Origin: CAZKHG01 sp964552655
GTDB lineage: Bacteria > Bacteroidota > Bacteroidia > Bacteroidales > Tenuifilaceae
Assembly: GCA_964552655.1 (NCBI GenBank)
Contig: CAZKHG010000006.1
Span: 1 to 64,000 of the forward strand
Direction of reading: 5' to 3'
DNA length: 64,000 nt
The position numbers and the translations under genes were made by a program. This document shows, one piece after another, positions 43,171 through 50,652 of the stretch (its first letter is position 1; every line of letters begins with the position of its first letter). The notes under the pieces are model-generated. The model saw only the letters and a program-made list of their open reading frames with translations, ran no database searches and was not told where the DNA came from.

Positions 43171-43533
43171 CTATTCTTCCCGATGAACAGTATCAGGTGA
43201 AAATGCTGGTAGGCAAACCGCGATATACTCTGCACCTCCATCAACGGGAGAACTGTACTGTACCCATTCGTGTTTGGAAATCAGGATACCCTGTCCTTCT
43301 CTAAGGTCAAATGTTGAATTTGTTGTTTTAACCCTCAACGTACCCTTTATTACCACTGTGTATTCATCAAATTCAGGGCGTTGTGGTGGTTCTGTCCAAC
43401 CCGCCGGGCTTTTCATTCTTGCAATGCTGACCTCGGGTGTATTGCTGCGAACCCTGCCAAAATATTCTTCAATTATCTTGGGCAAATTTCCAGCAGCCTC
43501 AATAATCTTAGGTTGTTCAATAAATTTTATCAT
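43171..43533 (-). CDS. Cupin-domain protein
   Basis: 120 residues, a single beta-barrel. The first cupin motif region RPEFDEYTVVIKGTLRVKT and the second EGQGILISKHEWVQYSSP with GGAEYIAVCLPAFSP are visible. One metal ligand-type histidine is present (KHEWV) while the classical HxH of motif 1 is reduced to a FDEYT form, so metal binding is uncertain. Small cupins of this type act as sensors, isomerases or dioxygenase relatives; the role here is unknown. Divergent from ubiX, with 108 bases between the starts. Confidence 0.72.
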   Translation of the reverse strand: MIKFIEQPKIIEAAGNLPKIIEEYFGRVRSNTPEVSIARMKSPAGWTEPPQRPEFDEYTVVIKGTLRVKTTNSTFDLREGQGILISKHEWVQYSSPVDGGAEYIAVCLPAFSPDTVHREE

Positions 43534-43616
43534 ACTACTCTACAATTATTTTTTATTTTTCAAGTTTAAAGCAAGCTATAGGCAACAAGAAACCAATAAA
43601 TTGTGTTTAATAGATT

Positions 43617-43624
43617 TATATTTG
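43617..43624 (+). promoter_or_regulatory. -7 element of ubiX
   Basis: TATATTTG, 18 bases before the ATG at 43642. It lies downstream of an in-frame start at 43603 and so argues for the later ATG. No -33 element at the right spacing is seen. Confidence 0.45.
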
Positions 43625-43641
43625 TTTTAAAAAATAAAAAA

Positions 43642-44202
43642 ATGTCAACCAAACTTATTGTTGCAATTACCGGTGCCAGTGGTGCAATTTACGGACAAAA
43701 ATTTTTGGAAAAAATTATATCCTTATCTAAAAACACCTCAAAAATTGCCTTGGTTTTCTCCGATAGCGGTCGAAAGGTATGGAATTTTGAGTTAGGAGAG
43801 CAAAAAATTGTTTCTGAAATAATTACCGAGTATTCCAATAACGATTTCTTTTCACCTATCGCATCTGGTTCATCGGGCTATGATGCAATGGTTGTAATCC
43901 CTTGCAGCATGGGAACCTTAGGACGAATCGCATCCGGAACAAGTGATGATCTGATATGCCGGGCAGCAGATGTAATGCTTAAAGAAAGAAAAAAACTGAT
44001 ATTGGTTACCCGGGAAGCTCCATTGAACCTGATCCATATTGAAAATATGAAAACCATTACTCTGGCTGGGGGCATTATTTATCCTGCTAGTCCATCGTTT
44101 TATAGCAAACCACAAAACCAAAATGAGGCTGTTTTTACAGTAGTGAACAGGGTAATTGAGATGCTTGGTTTTGAAACCGGTAGTTATAAGTGGGGGGATT
44201 AG
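43642..44202 (+). CDS. ubiX: Flavin prenyltransferase UbiX
   Basis: 186 residues from ATG 43642. The flavin- and phosphate-binding start VAITGASGAIYGQKFLEKI and the segment VIPCSMGTLGRIASGTSDDL match UbiX/Pad1 closely, with CRAADVMLKERKKLILVTRE and APLNLIHIENM after it. It prenylates FMN with dimethylallyl phosphate to make prenyl-FMN, cofactor of UbiD-type decarboxylases. No ubiD is in this window. The C-terminus (VNRVIEMLGFETGSYKWGD) is normal length. Convergent with comF, 7 bases between the stops. Confidence 0.93.
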   Translation: MSTKLIVAITGASGAIYGQKFLEKIISLSKNTSKIALVFSDSGRKVWNFELGEQKIVSEIITEYSNNDFFSPIASGSSGYDAMVVIPCSMGTLGRIASGTSDDLICRAADVMLKERKKLILVTREAPLNLIHIENMKTITLAGGIIYPASPSFYSKPQNQNEAVFTVVNRVIEMLGFETGSYKWGD

Positions 44203-44209
44203 AAGATAA

Positions 44210-44908
44210 TTATCCACTCGCGTATGCAAGGGTTACTATACTAACCTTTACATTATCCGCTTCCAGGAGTTTGGATGCACAAACCTCCAGGGTAGCGCCC
44301 GTTGTAATCACATCATCAACCAACAGGATGTGCTTTTTAAACAACTCCTCAGGATGATTTAACGAAAATGCCCTTGAAACATTTGCCATACGTTCTGCCC
44401 TTGTTTTTTTGGTTTGGGTTTCAGTATATTCCGATCTAACAAGAATATTTGTAAGCAAAGGTTTTTCTAACGCTTCCTGAAGACCTTTCGCAATACACTC
44501 GGCCTGGTTATAACCTCGTTGCTTAAGGCGTTTGGCATGAAGGGGAACCGGGATTATTACATCAACCGAAGAGTATTCAGGCACCTTTTTCAGCTCAAAG
44601 CCAAACTCACGGCCAAGCGCAATTCCAATTTCCTGTTTCCCTAAATATTTTAGATAGTGCAATAATTTCCTGTATTTACTGCCTTTGGCAAAAAAGAAAA
44701 AAGAGCAGGCGTTTTGAATCAACACCCGCCCCCAGAATATTTGTGCAACAGGATTATCTTTTTCCAACCAGTATTTTGTTCGGGGGATATGGTACAAACA
44801 CCTGGAACAAATTACTTTTTCTGCCTCGGCCAGATCGTTATGGCAAACCTGGCAGATATTGGGGTAGAAAAGGTGGAAAAAATCGGCAACAACGCGCCTT
44901 AATCCCAT
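44210..44908 (-). CDS. comF: ComF family phosphoribosyltransferase-like protein
   Basis: 232 residues. An N-terminal zinc-like cluster of four cysteines (CQVCHNDLAEAEKVICSRC) is followed by a domain with HYLKYLGKQEIGIALGREF and VIIPVPLHAKRLKQRGYNQ, and the PRPP-binding motif ILLVDDVITTGATLEVC near the C-terminus. This is the ComF/GntX layout. In naturally competent bacteria ComF helps process single-stranded DNA; elsewhere its role is unknown. It begins 6 bases after the DUF2147 gene stop, last gene of the minus-strand run from 48966. Confidence 0.9.
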   Translation of the reverse strand: MGLRRVVADFFHLFYPNICQVCHNDLAEAEKVICSRCLYHIPRTKYWLEKDNPVAQIFWGRVLIQNACSFFFFAKGSKYRKLLHYLKYLGKQEIGIALGREFGFELKKVPEYSSVDVIIPVPLHAKRLKQRGYNQAECIAKGLQEALEKPLLTNILVRSEYTETQTKKTRAERMANVSRAFSLNHPEELFKKHILLVDDVITTGATLEVCASKLLEADNVKVSIVTLAYASG

Positions 44909-44914
44909 TTATAC

Positions 44915-45355
44915 CTAGTTTTCTCTTGTCCAAACAACTTGTTTGCCAATAAAGGAAAATCCAATATAACCCTTAACATGCAATTTTGCAGGATCATCTT
45001 CAAACCACATATAACATTTATAGGTTTTCCCTTCCTTGGGATCGTAAATCTGCCCGTTAACCCATTCCTTATCCTCTTTGTTATAGGTAAACCCTGTAAG
45101 GATCTTAAGGCCTAATGTTGGGCGGGATTGAAGTTTCACATCAGGATTTTTATCATCAACTTTGGGTTTCCCGTTTTTTAGGGGTTCCTTTAACCAGGAT
45201 ATTTCCCCATAGAATTTTCCATCGGTATCCTTTTTGATGGTAACCTTTGAATCGCCATACTGGGTAAGCCATGTACCAACTACGCGATTTTCGTCCTGAG
45301 CAAATGCCCAAAAACAGAAAAGTAAGCTAATGGTTAGCAATGCAAGTTTCTTCAT
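44915..45355 (-). CDS. DUF2147 domain protein, exported
   Basis: 146 residues with a signal peptide (KKLALLTISLLFCFWAFAQ). The domain VVGTWLTQYGDSKVTIKKDT, YGEISWLKEPLKNGKPKVD, GLKILTGFTYNKEDKEWVNG and YDPKEGKTYKCYMWFEDD match DUF2147 closely, ending in GFSFIGKQVVWTREN. The family is a small periplasmic beta-barrel-like fold with no proven function. Flanked by rlpA-like and comF genes, 83 and 6 bases away. Confidence 0.9.
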   Translation of the reverse strand: MKKLALLTISLLFCFWAFAQDENRVVGTWLTQYGDSKVTIKKDTDGKFYGEISWLKEPLKNGKPKVDDKNPDVKLQSRPTLGLKILTGFTYNKEDKEWVNGQIYDPKEGKTYKCYMWFEDDPAKLHVKGYIGFSFIGKQVVWTREN

Positions 45356-45438
45356 ATAGTTTTGTTTTTATTGGTTGACCAAGATAAGTTTTTTAAATGA
45401 ATCGGGAAAAAAATGATAAAAAATCGTGGCCTGTTATT

Positions 45439-46197
45439 CTACTTTTTAAGTTCGACAATAAAACTGCCCGGGAAAAGTTTAGCTACTTTCTCCTTCTCCT
45501 TTTCGGCTTCAATTTTTGAGGGAAACCGGCCTATGTATAATTTATAAACCTTTTCATTATTAATACTTGAAACCTGGACAAATACCTCTGTTTTAAGGTT
45601 TGATTTTGCATCGCCGGATATTTTTAAGAGGTTGGCCAGCTCTTTGAAGCTGCCAATTTGAATGGTGAATCCTGTTAGGTCAAATTTTGATATGTCCAAC
45701 TTGTAGAATTCATTGGGTGATTCCACTGGCTTTATCACCGGTTTAACGGAGGAATCGGGCTTAACAGATTCCTTTACAAGGGTTTCGTTCCCGTTTGGAT
45801 TGGTAACAGCAATAGGCATAACCACCGCCTTGCCATCCTCTTCAACCACTTCAATTTTCACTTTTGCCACCCCGCTATTTCCAAAAGCCAGCTTTTCAGC
45901 AGCCGATTTGCTAACCTGAACGATCCTGTCGGGCACAAAAGGGCCGCGATCATTAACCCGAAGGACAACCGAAAGGTTGTTTTCAAGGTTGATAACCTTT
46001 ACCAAAGTTCCAAAGGGAAGGTTTAAATGCGCACAGGTAGCTTTTCTGAAACTGTATTTTTCCCCCGATGCCGTTGATTTTCCCTCATGATTTTCAGGGT
46101 AAACCGATGCTAATCCCTCCTGAGTAAACCCTGCCTGTGAAAAACTATTCAACGCTATAAATAGTAGTATAATGCTAAAAAACAATGTTTTTTTCAT
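45439..46197 (-). CDS. RlpA-like protein with SPOR domain
   Basis: 252 residues with a signal peptide (KKTLFFSIILLFIALNSFSQ). The RlpA double-psi barrel lies at about 26-118: GLASVYPENHEGKSTASGEKY, FGTLVKVINLENNLSVVLRV, then NDRGPFVPDRIVQVSKSAAE with the catalytic-type Asp. The C-terminal SPOR domain (about 175-250: TGFTIQIGSFKELANLLKIS, KLYIGRFPSKIEAEKEKEKV) binds denuded peptidoglycan at the septum. In Pseudomonas RlpA is a septal lytic transglycosylase. Between the barrel and SPOR domains lies a proline/serine-rich linker. Likely acts in cell separation. Confidence 0.88.
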   Translation of the reverse strand: MKKTLFFSIILLFIALNSFSQAGFTQEGLASVYPENHEGKSTASGEKYSFRKATCAHLNLPFGTLVKVINLENNLSVVLRVNDRGPFVPDRIVQVSKSAAEKLAFGNSGVAKVKIEVVEEDGKAVVMPIAVTNPNGNETLVKESVKPDSSVKPVIKPVESPNEFYKLDISKFDLTGFTIQIGSFKELANLLKISGDAKSNLKTEVFVQVSSINNEKVYKLYIGRFPSKIEAEKEKEKVAKLFPGSFIVELKK

Positions 46198-46223
46198 GTT
46201 ATAATACTTTTAGGCTTTTATAA

Positions 46224-46880
46224 TCACTGTTTCTTCTTTTTACTTAAGTTATACAGATAGCATAAATTTACACTTTGCACAATCGCCTTAGACTCCTTTG
46301 GCATATTTGGGTATGTGTAATCATACAGATCGGCAAAACCGTATCCTATTCTAACTTCAGCCTGAATTACGCTCCGACCAAATTCATGGCTTAAACCTAT
46401 CCCACCCAGTAAACCATAATCGAACCTGTTATCGCGCAGGATGTTGAATTTAACATCCTTCATTTTCCAAACCCCTGTAGAATCGTATCCTTCTTTGGCA
46501 GAAATAAGATATGATGCATACGGTCCTGCTTGTACATGAAGTTTTACAAAAGATAGGTCAAGATTAAACTGAATAAAAATTGGCAGTTCAATATAGTTAT
46601 TCACACGTTTGATATTCCAGGTCTCCTTGTATGGTGCCTTATACCCACGGTTAGTCATGTAGATTTCGCCCTGAAAACCAACATACTTGGCATCAAAGTA
46701 TTTTACAACCAAACCCAGCTCCAGTTGTTGACCCGGAAGTAGTACGGATTTATTATCGGGATTGAATGAAACCGTAGAAATTGTGTACCCGGTTTTAATC
46801 CCAAAAAATGTTTGGGAAAATGACACCCATGGAAATATCATGAACAACAAAATTAAACTCTTCGCTTTTATAATATCCAT
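46224..46880 (-). CDS. Outer-membrane beta-barrel protein (PorT-like)
   Basis: 218 residues with a hydrophobic N-terminal signal (LILLFMIFPWVSFSQ). FFGIKTGYTISTVSFNPDN opens a barrel with alternating aromatic residues (YVGFQGEIYMTNRGYKAPYK, FVKLHVQAGPYASYLIS, DYGLLGGIGLSHEFGRSV). The C-terminus reads SVNLCYLYNLSKKKKQ. The layout of eight antiparallel strands and the size match the porin family PF13568, which includes PorT of the type IX system. Whether this copy is PorT or another small barrel is not decided. It lies 14 bases before the thiamine-binding-like gene in the transcript order. Confidence 0.72.
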   Translation of the reverse strand: MDIIKAKSLILLFMIFPWVSFSQTFFGIKTGYTISTVSFNPDNKSVLLPGQQLELGLVVKYFDAKYVGFQGEIYMTNRGYKAPYKETWNIKRVNNYIELPIFIQFNLDLSFVKLHVQAGPYASYLISAKEGYDSTGVWKMKDVKFNILRDNRFDYGLLGGIGLSHEFGRSVIQAEVRIGYGFADLYDYTYPNMPKESKAIVQSVNLCYLYNLSKKKKQ

Positions 46881-46894
46881 AACCTAAAATTCTT

Positions 46895-47203
46895 TTAATC
46901 TTTCCCTTCAATCTTATCCTCAACTGATCTGACCTTTGAATCGATCCGGCCAAGATCGCCATTTCTAATATCAATGGTGATATTTACATAAACCCTCTCG
47001 CAATCCTCCTCTAAAACCTTATAGGTTTCATCAATCAGGTTTAACGCTTCGGACAGCGTATTTGTTTCCACCAACGTGCCCATCGCGGTAAGCTGGTTAT
47101 TGTACCCGGATTTTCTTATTTTCTTAACCACTTTGCTTACGTAAAAACTTACGCTGGAGCCTTTATCGGTAGGAAACATGGCAAAATTCATCAGTACTGA
47201 CAT
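46895..47203 (-). CDS. MTH1187/YqgV-like thiamine-binding family protein
   Basis: 102 residues, cytosolic, one compact ferredoxin-like fold: VLMNFAMFPTDKGSSVSFYV, VKKIRKSGYNNQLTAMGTLV and ETNTLSEALNLIDETYKVL are the family pattern. A strand ending in RVYVNITIDIRNGDLGRIDS and a charged helix follow. Members bind thiamine or a related ligand in a tetrameric arrangement; the cellular role is unknown. It lies between the Ig-like surface protein and the barrel gene with 11- and 14-base gaps, so it is co-transcribed. Confidence 0.8.
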   Translation of the reverse strand: MSVLMNFAMFPTDKGSSVSFYVSKVVKKIRKSGYNNQLTAMGTLVETNTLSEALNLIDETYKVLEEDCERVYVNITIDIRNGDLGRIDSKVRSVEDKIEGKD

Positions 47204-47214
47204 GGCTGTGTGTT

Positions 47215-48966
47215 TTATTTTTTTGAAAAATCAAACGATATCTCATTCTCCCAGTTGGCTCTGACGTTAATTACGCCTTTGCTTTTGGGGTCGCTGAATA
47301 CATATACTTTTTCGGGTTGTCTTTTTTTCAGGTAGTTTCCTGTATCCCATTTCCCGTTCTTATTATCATCTTCTATAAATCTCATCCTGTACTTTCCGGG
47401 GTCCACATATTTAAAAATAGGTTTAGTTCCTTCTGTGGCAATGATCTTATCAATCAGGCTGCCCGACTCGGAAAGCAGTTCCACGATGATTGTTTTTTTG
47501 GTGTTTTGCAATGAAATGCTCAGCGTTCCAAAATCCTCGGGGTTGGCTCCTTTGAAATTAACCATTAAAGAATCGTTGGTTTTATTATCAATGGAACTAA
47601 ATGCTCCAGGCAGGAAAATTAAACGGTATGCATTTGCATTCCCCCATTCATAGCTAAACCGATATATCCTGGGGTTAATCGAATCTTTCAGTATGGGCAA
47701 ATTTTCAATCTGGGTGCTATCGGTAAAATTATAAAGTAAAATTTTGGATTGATCGAGACTTTTTAACGGCTGAGCAAACTTGAACAGTACCGGGTTGTTA
47801 GGTTTTGTGATTTTCCCCTCTTTTACACTGCAACTGAAACCAAGACTCTCCGGTTTGGGCTGTTTGTCAACATCCTTCTTCCTGGTTTTAACTTTTTCTG
47901 GCTCAGTGTAGATATATTTAAGCGTATCAACAAATTGTTTTAACCTGAACAGTGAGTCTGTTTTTTGGTACGATGTAATTATCCTGAGAGTATCCTTCGC
48001 TTCAATCTTTTCATCGGTAATCCAGAATGTCAGGGAATCGCCGTTTAAATTGGTTTCTTTTATGAACCAGTTCTTTGTTTTTTCAAATCCAAGCGGGGTT
48101 AAGGAAATCTTTCCCGTAGGTTTCCTAGAAAAAACCAAGGTGATTTTATTCTCAAGGTCTCTTGTATATCCGGTTAAAACCTGAATCGGGTTTTCCTCCT
48201 TGAAGAGGGAAAGTTTTATTTGGTTTTTAATTGTATCCTTAAGCGAGGAAGGATTTGAAAGAGTGCTTTTTTTAATGATCTCTTTGCTGAAGGCAATCTC
48301 CTCGGTAGATTGATCGAATTTATAATTTGAATTCCCGTCTTTAAGAGCAAATAGTTTATAATCAGTGTTTTTAAGATTGCTAAGTCTGAATTTACCCAGC
48401 TTGTTGGTTCTGGCGATATGCATCGGCAGCTCTTTATAGGGGACGGAATCGAGCTGTTTTTCGTAGAGCATTACAAATACCCCCTCAACCGGTTTTAAAG
48501 TGAATGCATCGGAAACAGAACCTGCCAGAGTCAAAGTATCTATTATATTGCCTGTGGCAAAGACAAACTCAAAATTTTTTATCGGGTTATTCTCGTTGTT
48601 ATCCTGAATGGCATCGGAAAAATAAATTGTATAGGTTGAATTCGCTATCAAGGGTTCCTTAAATGATATCTCCACGCTTTTCCCCTTAAGTCTAATTTCA
48701 GGTTTTTTAACCATCGGGGGTGATACAACCAGCTTTTGAGCAATATCTTTCAGCTGGATGTATTCGTTGAACGAAATTACTACTTTCTCTCCCTTAAAAT
48801 TGGTCGTAGCGAATTGTGGCAAACTCCTGATCATTACGGGAGCTAAAGTATCTTTAGGGCCACCTGTGGGCGATACAACCTTGGCGCAACGTGGTAAGAC
48901 AGAGAAAAAGGCAACGACCAGCAGTGTGGGCAACAGTATATTTTTTGCTATCTTCACGGTTTTCAA
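47215..48966 (-). CDS. Ig-like (Big_5) surface protein, probable lipoprotein
   Basis: 583 residues. The N-terminus is hydrophobic and ends in LPRCAKVVSPTGGPKD; the cysteine 27 with the SPTGGPKD motif after it is the common start of Bacteroidota Ig-like lipoproteins, though arginine at -1 of the lipobox is atypical. The first domain (about 45-140: VVISFNEYIQLKDIAQKLVV, KSVEISFKEPLIANSTYTIY, DAIQDNNENNPIKNFEFVFA) is Big_5. A carboxypeptidase-regulatory-like segment (FRLSNLKNTDYKLFALKDGN) and long beta-rich regions follow. EDDNKNGKWDTGNYLKKRQP is an additional acidic loop that may bind calcium. No enzymatic motif. A -7 TAAATTTG lies 12 bases upstream. Confidence 0.82.
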   Translation of the reverse strand: MKTVKIAKNILLPTLLVVAFFSVLPRCAKVVSPTGGPKDTLAPVMIRSLPQFATTNFKGEKVVISFNEYIQLKDIAQKLVVSPPMVKKPEIRLKGKSVEISFKEPLIANSTYTIYFSDAIQDNNENNPIKNFEFVFATGNIIDTLTLAGSVSDAFTLKPVEGVFVMLYEKQLDSVPYKELPMHIARTNKLGKFRLSNLKNTDYKLFALKDGNSNYKFDQSTEEIAFSKEIIKKSTLSNPSSLKDTIKNQIKLSLFKEENPIQVLTGYTRDLENKITLVFSRKPTGKISLTPLGFEKTKNWFIKETNLNGDSLTFWITDEKIEAKDTLRIITSYQKTDSLFRLKQFVDTLKYIYTEPEKVKTRKKDVDKQPKPESLGFSCSVKEGKITKPNNPVLFKFAQPLKSLDQSKILLYNFTDSTQIENLPILKDSINPRIYRFSYEWGNANAYRLIFLPGAFSSIDNKTNDSLMVNFKGANPEDFGTLSISLQNTKKTIIVELLSESGSLIDKIIATEGTKPIFKYVDPGKYRMRFIEDDNKNGKWDTGNYLKKRQPEKVYVFSDPKSKGVINVRANWENEISFDFSKK

Positions 48967-48977
48967 TTTTTAGCGAA

Positions 48978-48985
48978 CAAATTTA
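48978..48985 (-). promoter_or_regulatory. -7 element for the minus-strand run from 48966
   Basis: TAAATTTG on the minus strand, close to the start of the Ig-like gene (12-19 bases), and likely start of the unit down to comF. No clear -33. Confidence 0.4.
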
Positions 48986-49059
48986 CAAATCTTTCCTTGC
49001 TAATTACCTTGTTTATAAAAAAGCATTATTGAGTTCAAAAATTAATTGATAAAGAGAAT

Positions 49060-49100
49060 AAAATAGAGCTATTTTGTAATCAGGTTTGATAACCGTTATC
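49060..49100 (+). promoter_or_regulatory. Two palindromes upstream of the antiporter gene
   Basis: AAAATAG-AG-CTATTTT at 49060-49075 (perfect 7-bp arms) and GATAAC-C-GTTATC at 49088-49100 (perfect 6-bp arms), 18 bases before the ATG at 49119. Operator function is inference; no regulator is adjacent. Confidence 0.35.
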
Positions 49101-49118
49101 CTGCTTAATTATTGTACT

Positions 49119-50078
49119 ATGTTTTTAAATTCTTTATTTATAACTGTCGGGTTCGCATTACTGATTTTCGGGGCTGTGTGGCTGGTTGATGGCGCATCAA
49201 GCATTGCCGACAGGTTTGGAATTTCTGCCCTGACCATTGGACTTACTGTAGTCGCCTTTGGGACTTCGGCGCCTGAGCTGATTGTTAACATTTTGTCCTC
49301 AACCTCCGGAAATACTGAACTGGCCATTGGGAATGTTATTGGCAGCAATACATTTAACGTCTTCCTGATACTTGGGATTGCTGCCCTGATAAGACCTATT
49401 GCCGTACAAGGCAAAACGGTCAAAATTGAAATACCTTTCAGTCTTCTGGCAGCAATAGTTTTACTGATTCTGGCCAACGATATTATTCTCAATGGCGATT
49501 CAAAATCTGTTCTTACCCTGTCCGATGGCTTAATATTTCTGTCTTTCTTTGTTATATTCATGTTTTACAACTTTATTTCCTCTCATAAAAATGGGGCTCC
49601 CGATGAAGTGGTCATTAAAAAGCGGGCATTATCAATATCATCGCTGATGGTGCTGGGCGGGCTTGGTTGTCTTTTTTTGGGCGGAAAACTTGTTGTGGAT
49701 GGTGCGGTTGCAATAGCCACCCATCTAGGGGTTAGCCAGTCATTAATCGGGTTAACCATAGTTGCAGCGGGAACTTCGCTACCCGAACTTGCAACTACCG
49801 CTGTGGCGGCATACAAGAAAAACAGCGATATTGCCATTGGAAATGTAGTTGGGTCCAACATTTTCAACATCTTTTTAATTCTGGGCATTTCATCAACAAT
49901 CAGGCCATTGCCATTCTACGCCTCTTCCAATATTGATATCCTGGTTACCTGTCTTGCCAGCATTCTGCTTTTCATATTTGTACTAGTTGGCCCGGGAAGG
50001 CAGATTGATCGTAAGGAAGGTGCCCTTTTTGTTTTGCTCTATTTAGCCTATACCATTTACTTGATTAATAACGCATAA
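49119..50078 (+). CDS. Calcium/sodium antiporter (CaCA family)
   Basis: 319 residues from ATG 49119, preferred over a TTG at 49086. Ten to eleven membrane helices with the two inverted alpha-repeats of the CaCA family: GTSAPELIVN and GNVIGSNTFNVFLILG in the first, GTSLPELATT and GNVVGSNIFNIFLILG in the second, whose glutamates and serine/asparagine side chains bind sodium and calcium. The N- and C-terminal halves show the same fold twice. It exchanges cytosolic calcium for sodium at the inner membrane. The next gene follows after 45 bases. Confidence 0.93.
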   Translation: MFLNSLFITVGFALLIFGAVWLVDGASSIADRFGISALTIGLTVVAFGTSAPELIVNILSSTSGNTELAIGNVIGSNTFNVFLILGIAALIRPIAVQGKTVKIEIPFSLLAAIVLLILANDIILNGDSKSVLTLSDGLIFLSFFVIFMFYNFISSHKNGAPDEVVIKKRALSISSLMVLGGLGCLFLGGKLVVDGAVAIATHLGVSQSLIGLTIVAAGTSLPELATTAVAAYKKNSDIAIGNVVGSNIFNIFLILGISSTIRPLPFYASSNIDILVTCLASILLFIFVLVGPGRQIDRKEGALFVLLYLAYTIYLINNA

Positions 50079-50123
50079 TTTCACTAGGTTTTAATCCCTG
50101 ATTAGTCTATTACATCAACAATT

Positions 50124-50600
50124 ATGAATACCAAGGGGGATAAGGGAAATAAGCTGATTCGACACTGGACAAAAAATCTGGTCGGGACCCGCAATGGGTT
50201 TTTCATCAACCTCACCATTACACTTTTATCCGGATTACTGTATTCTTTTAAAGTGATCCCCTTCCCATTTATGCTCTTGATCTTCGGGGTCGTTTCCCCT
50301 GTTATTTTTACTGTATGTCTCTACACCATGATATTTGATAGCCACGGTTTAATAGATATCGAATCGTTTCCTAAGGCTTTTTTATCCCGTTCAGGGAATC
50401 GGCTCATGATGTTGTTTGATATCCTGCTAATCATCGGTTTTGCTTTGCTTATCAATGCCAATGTCATAAATAATCTGTTGTTCCGGTTTCTCCAAACCGT
50501 ATTCTTCCCGGCTACCCTTCTTGTTTTGCTAAGAATCATTTACCTTGGGGAACAAAACATCCATTTTAGGGATGGTTCTGGTGATGATATTTACCAATAA
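50124..50600 (+). CDS. Uncharacterised membrane protein
   Basis: 158 residues with four membrane segments: FFINLTITLLSGLLYSF, PFMLLIFGVVSPVIFTVCLY, MLFDILLIIGFALLINA and VFFPATLLVLLRIIYL. The N-terminus is charged (MNTKGDKGNKLIRHWTKN). No family recognised. It stands between the antiporter and the AsmA-family gene with gaps of 45 and 52 bases, so it may be co-transcribed with them. No motif suggests a function. Confidence 0.6.
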   Translation: MNTKGDKGNKLIRHWTKNLVGTRNGFFINLTITLLSGLLYSFKVIPFPFMLLIFGVVSPVIFTVCLYTMIFDSHGLIDIESFPKAFLSRSGNRLMMLFDILLIIGFALLINANVINNLLFRFLQTVFFPATLLVLLRIIYLGEQNIHFRDGSGDDIYQ

Positions 50601-50652
50601 TGCATTACCTTTACTCTACCAACCAATACAATAAGTTTAAAAACATACTACC

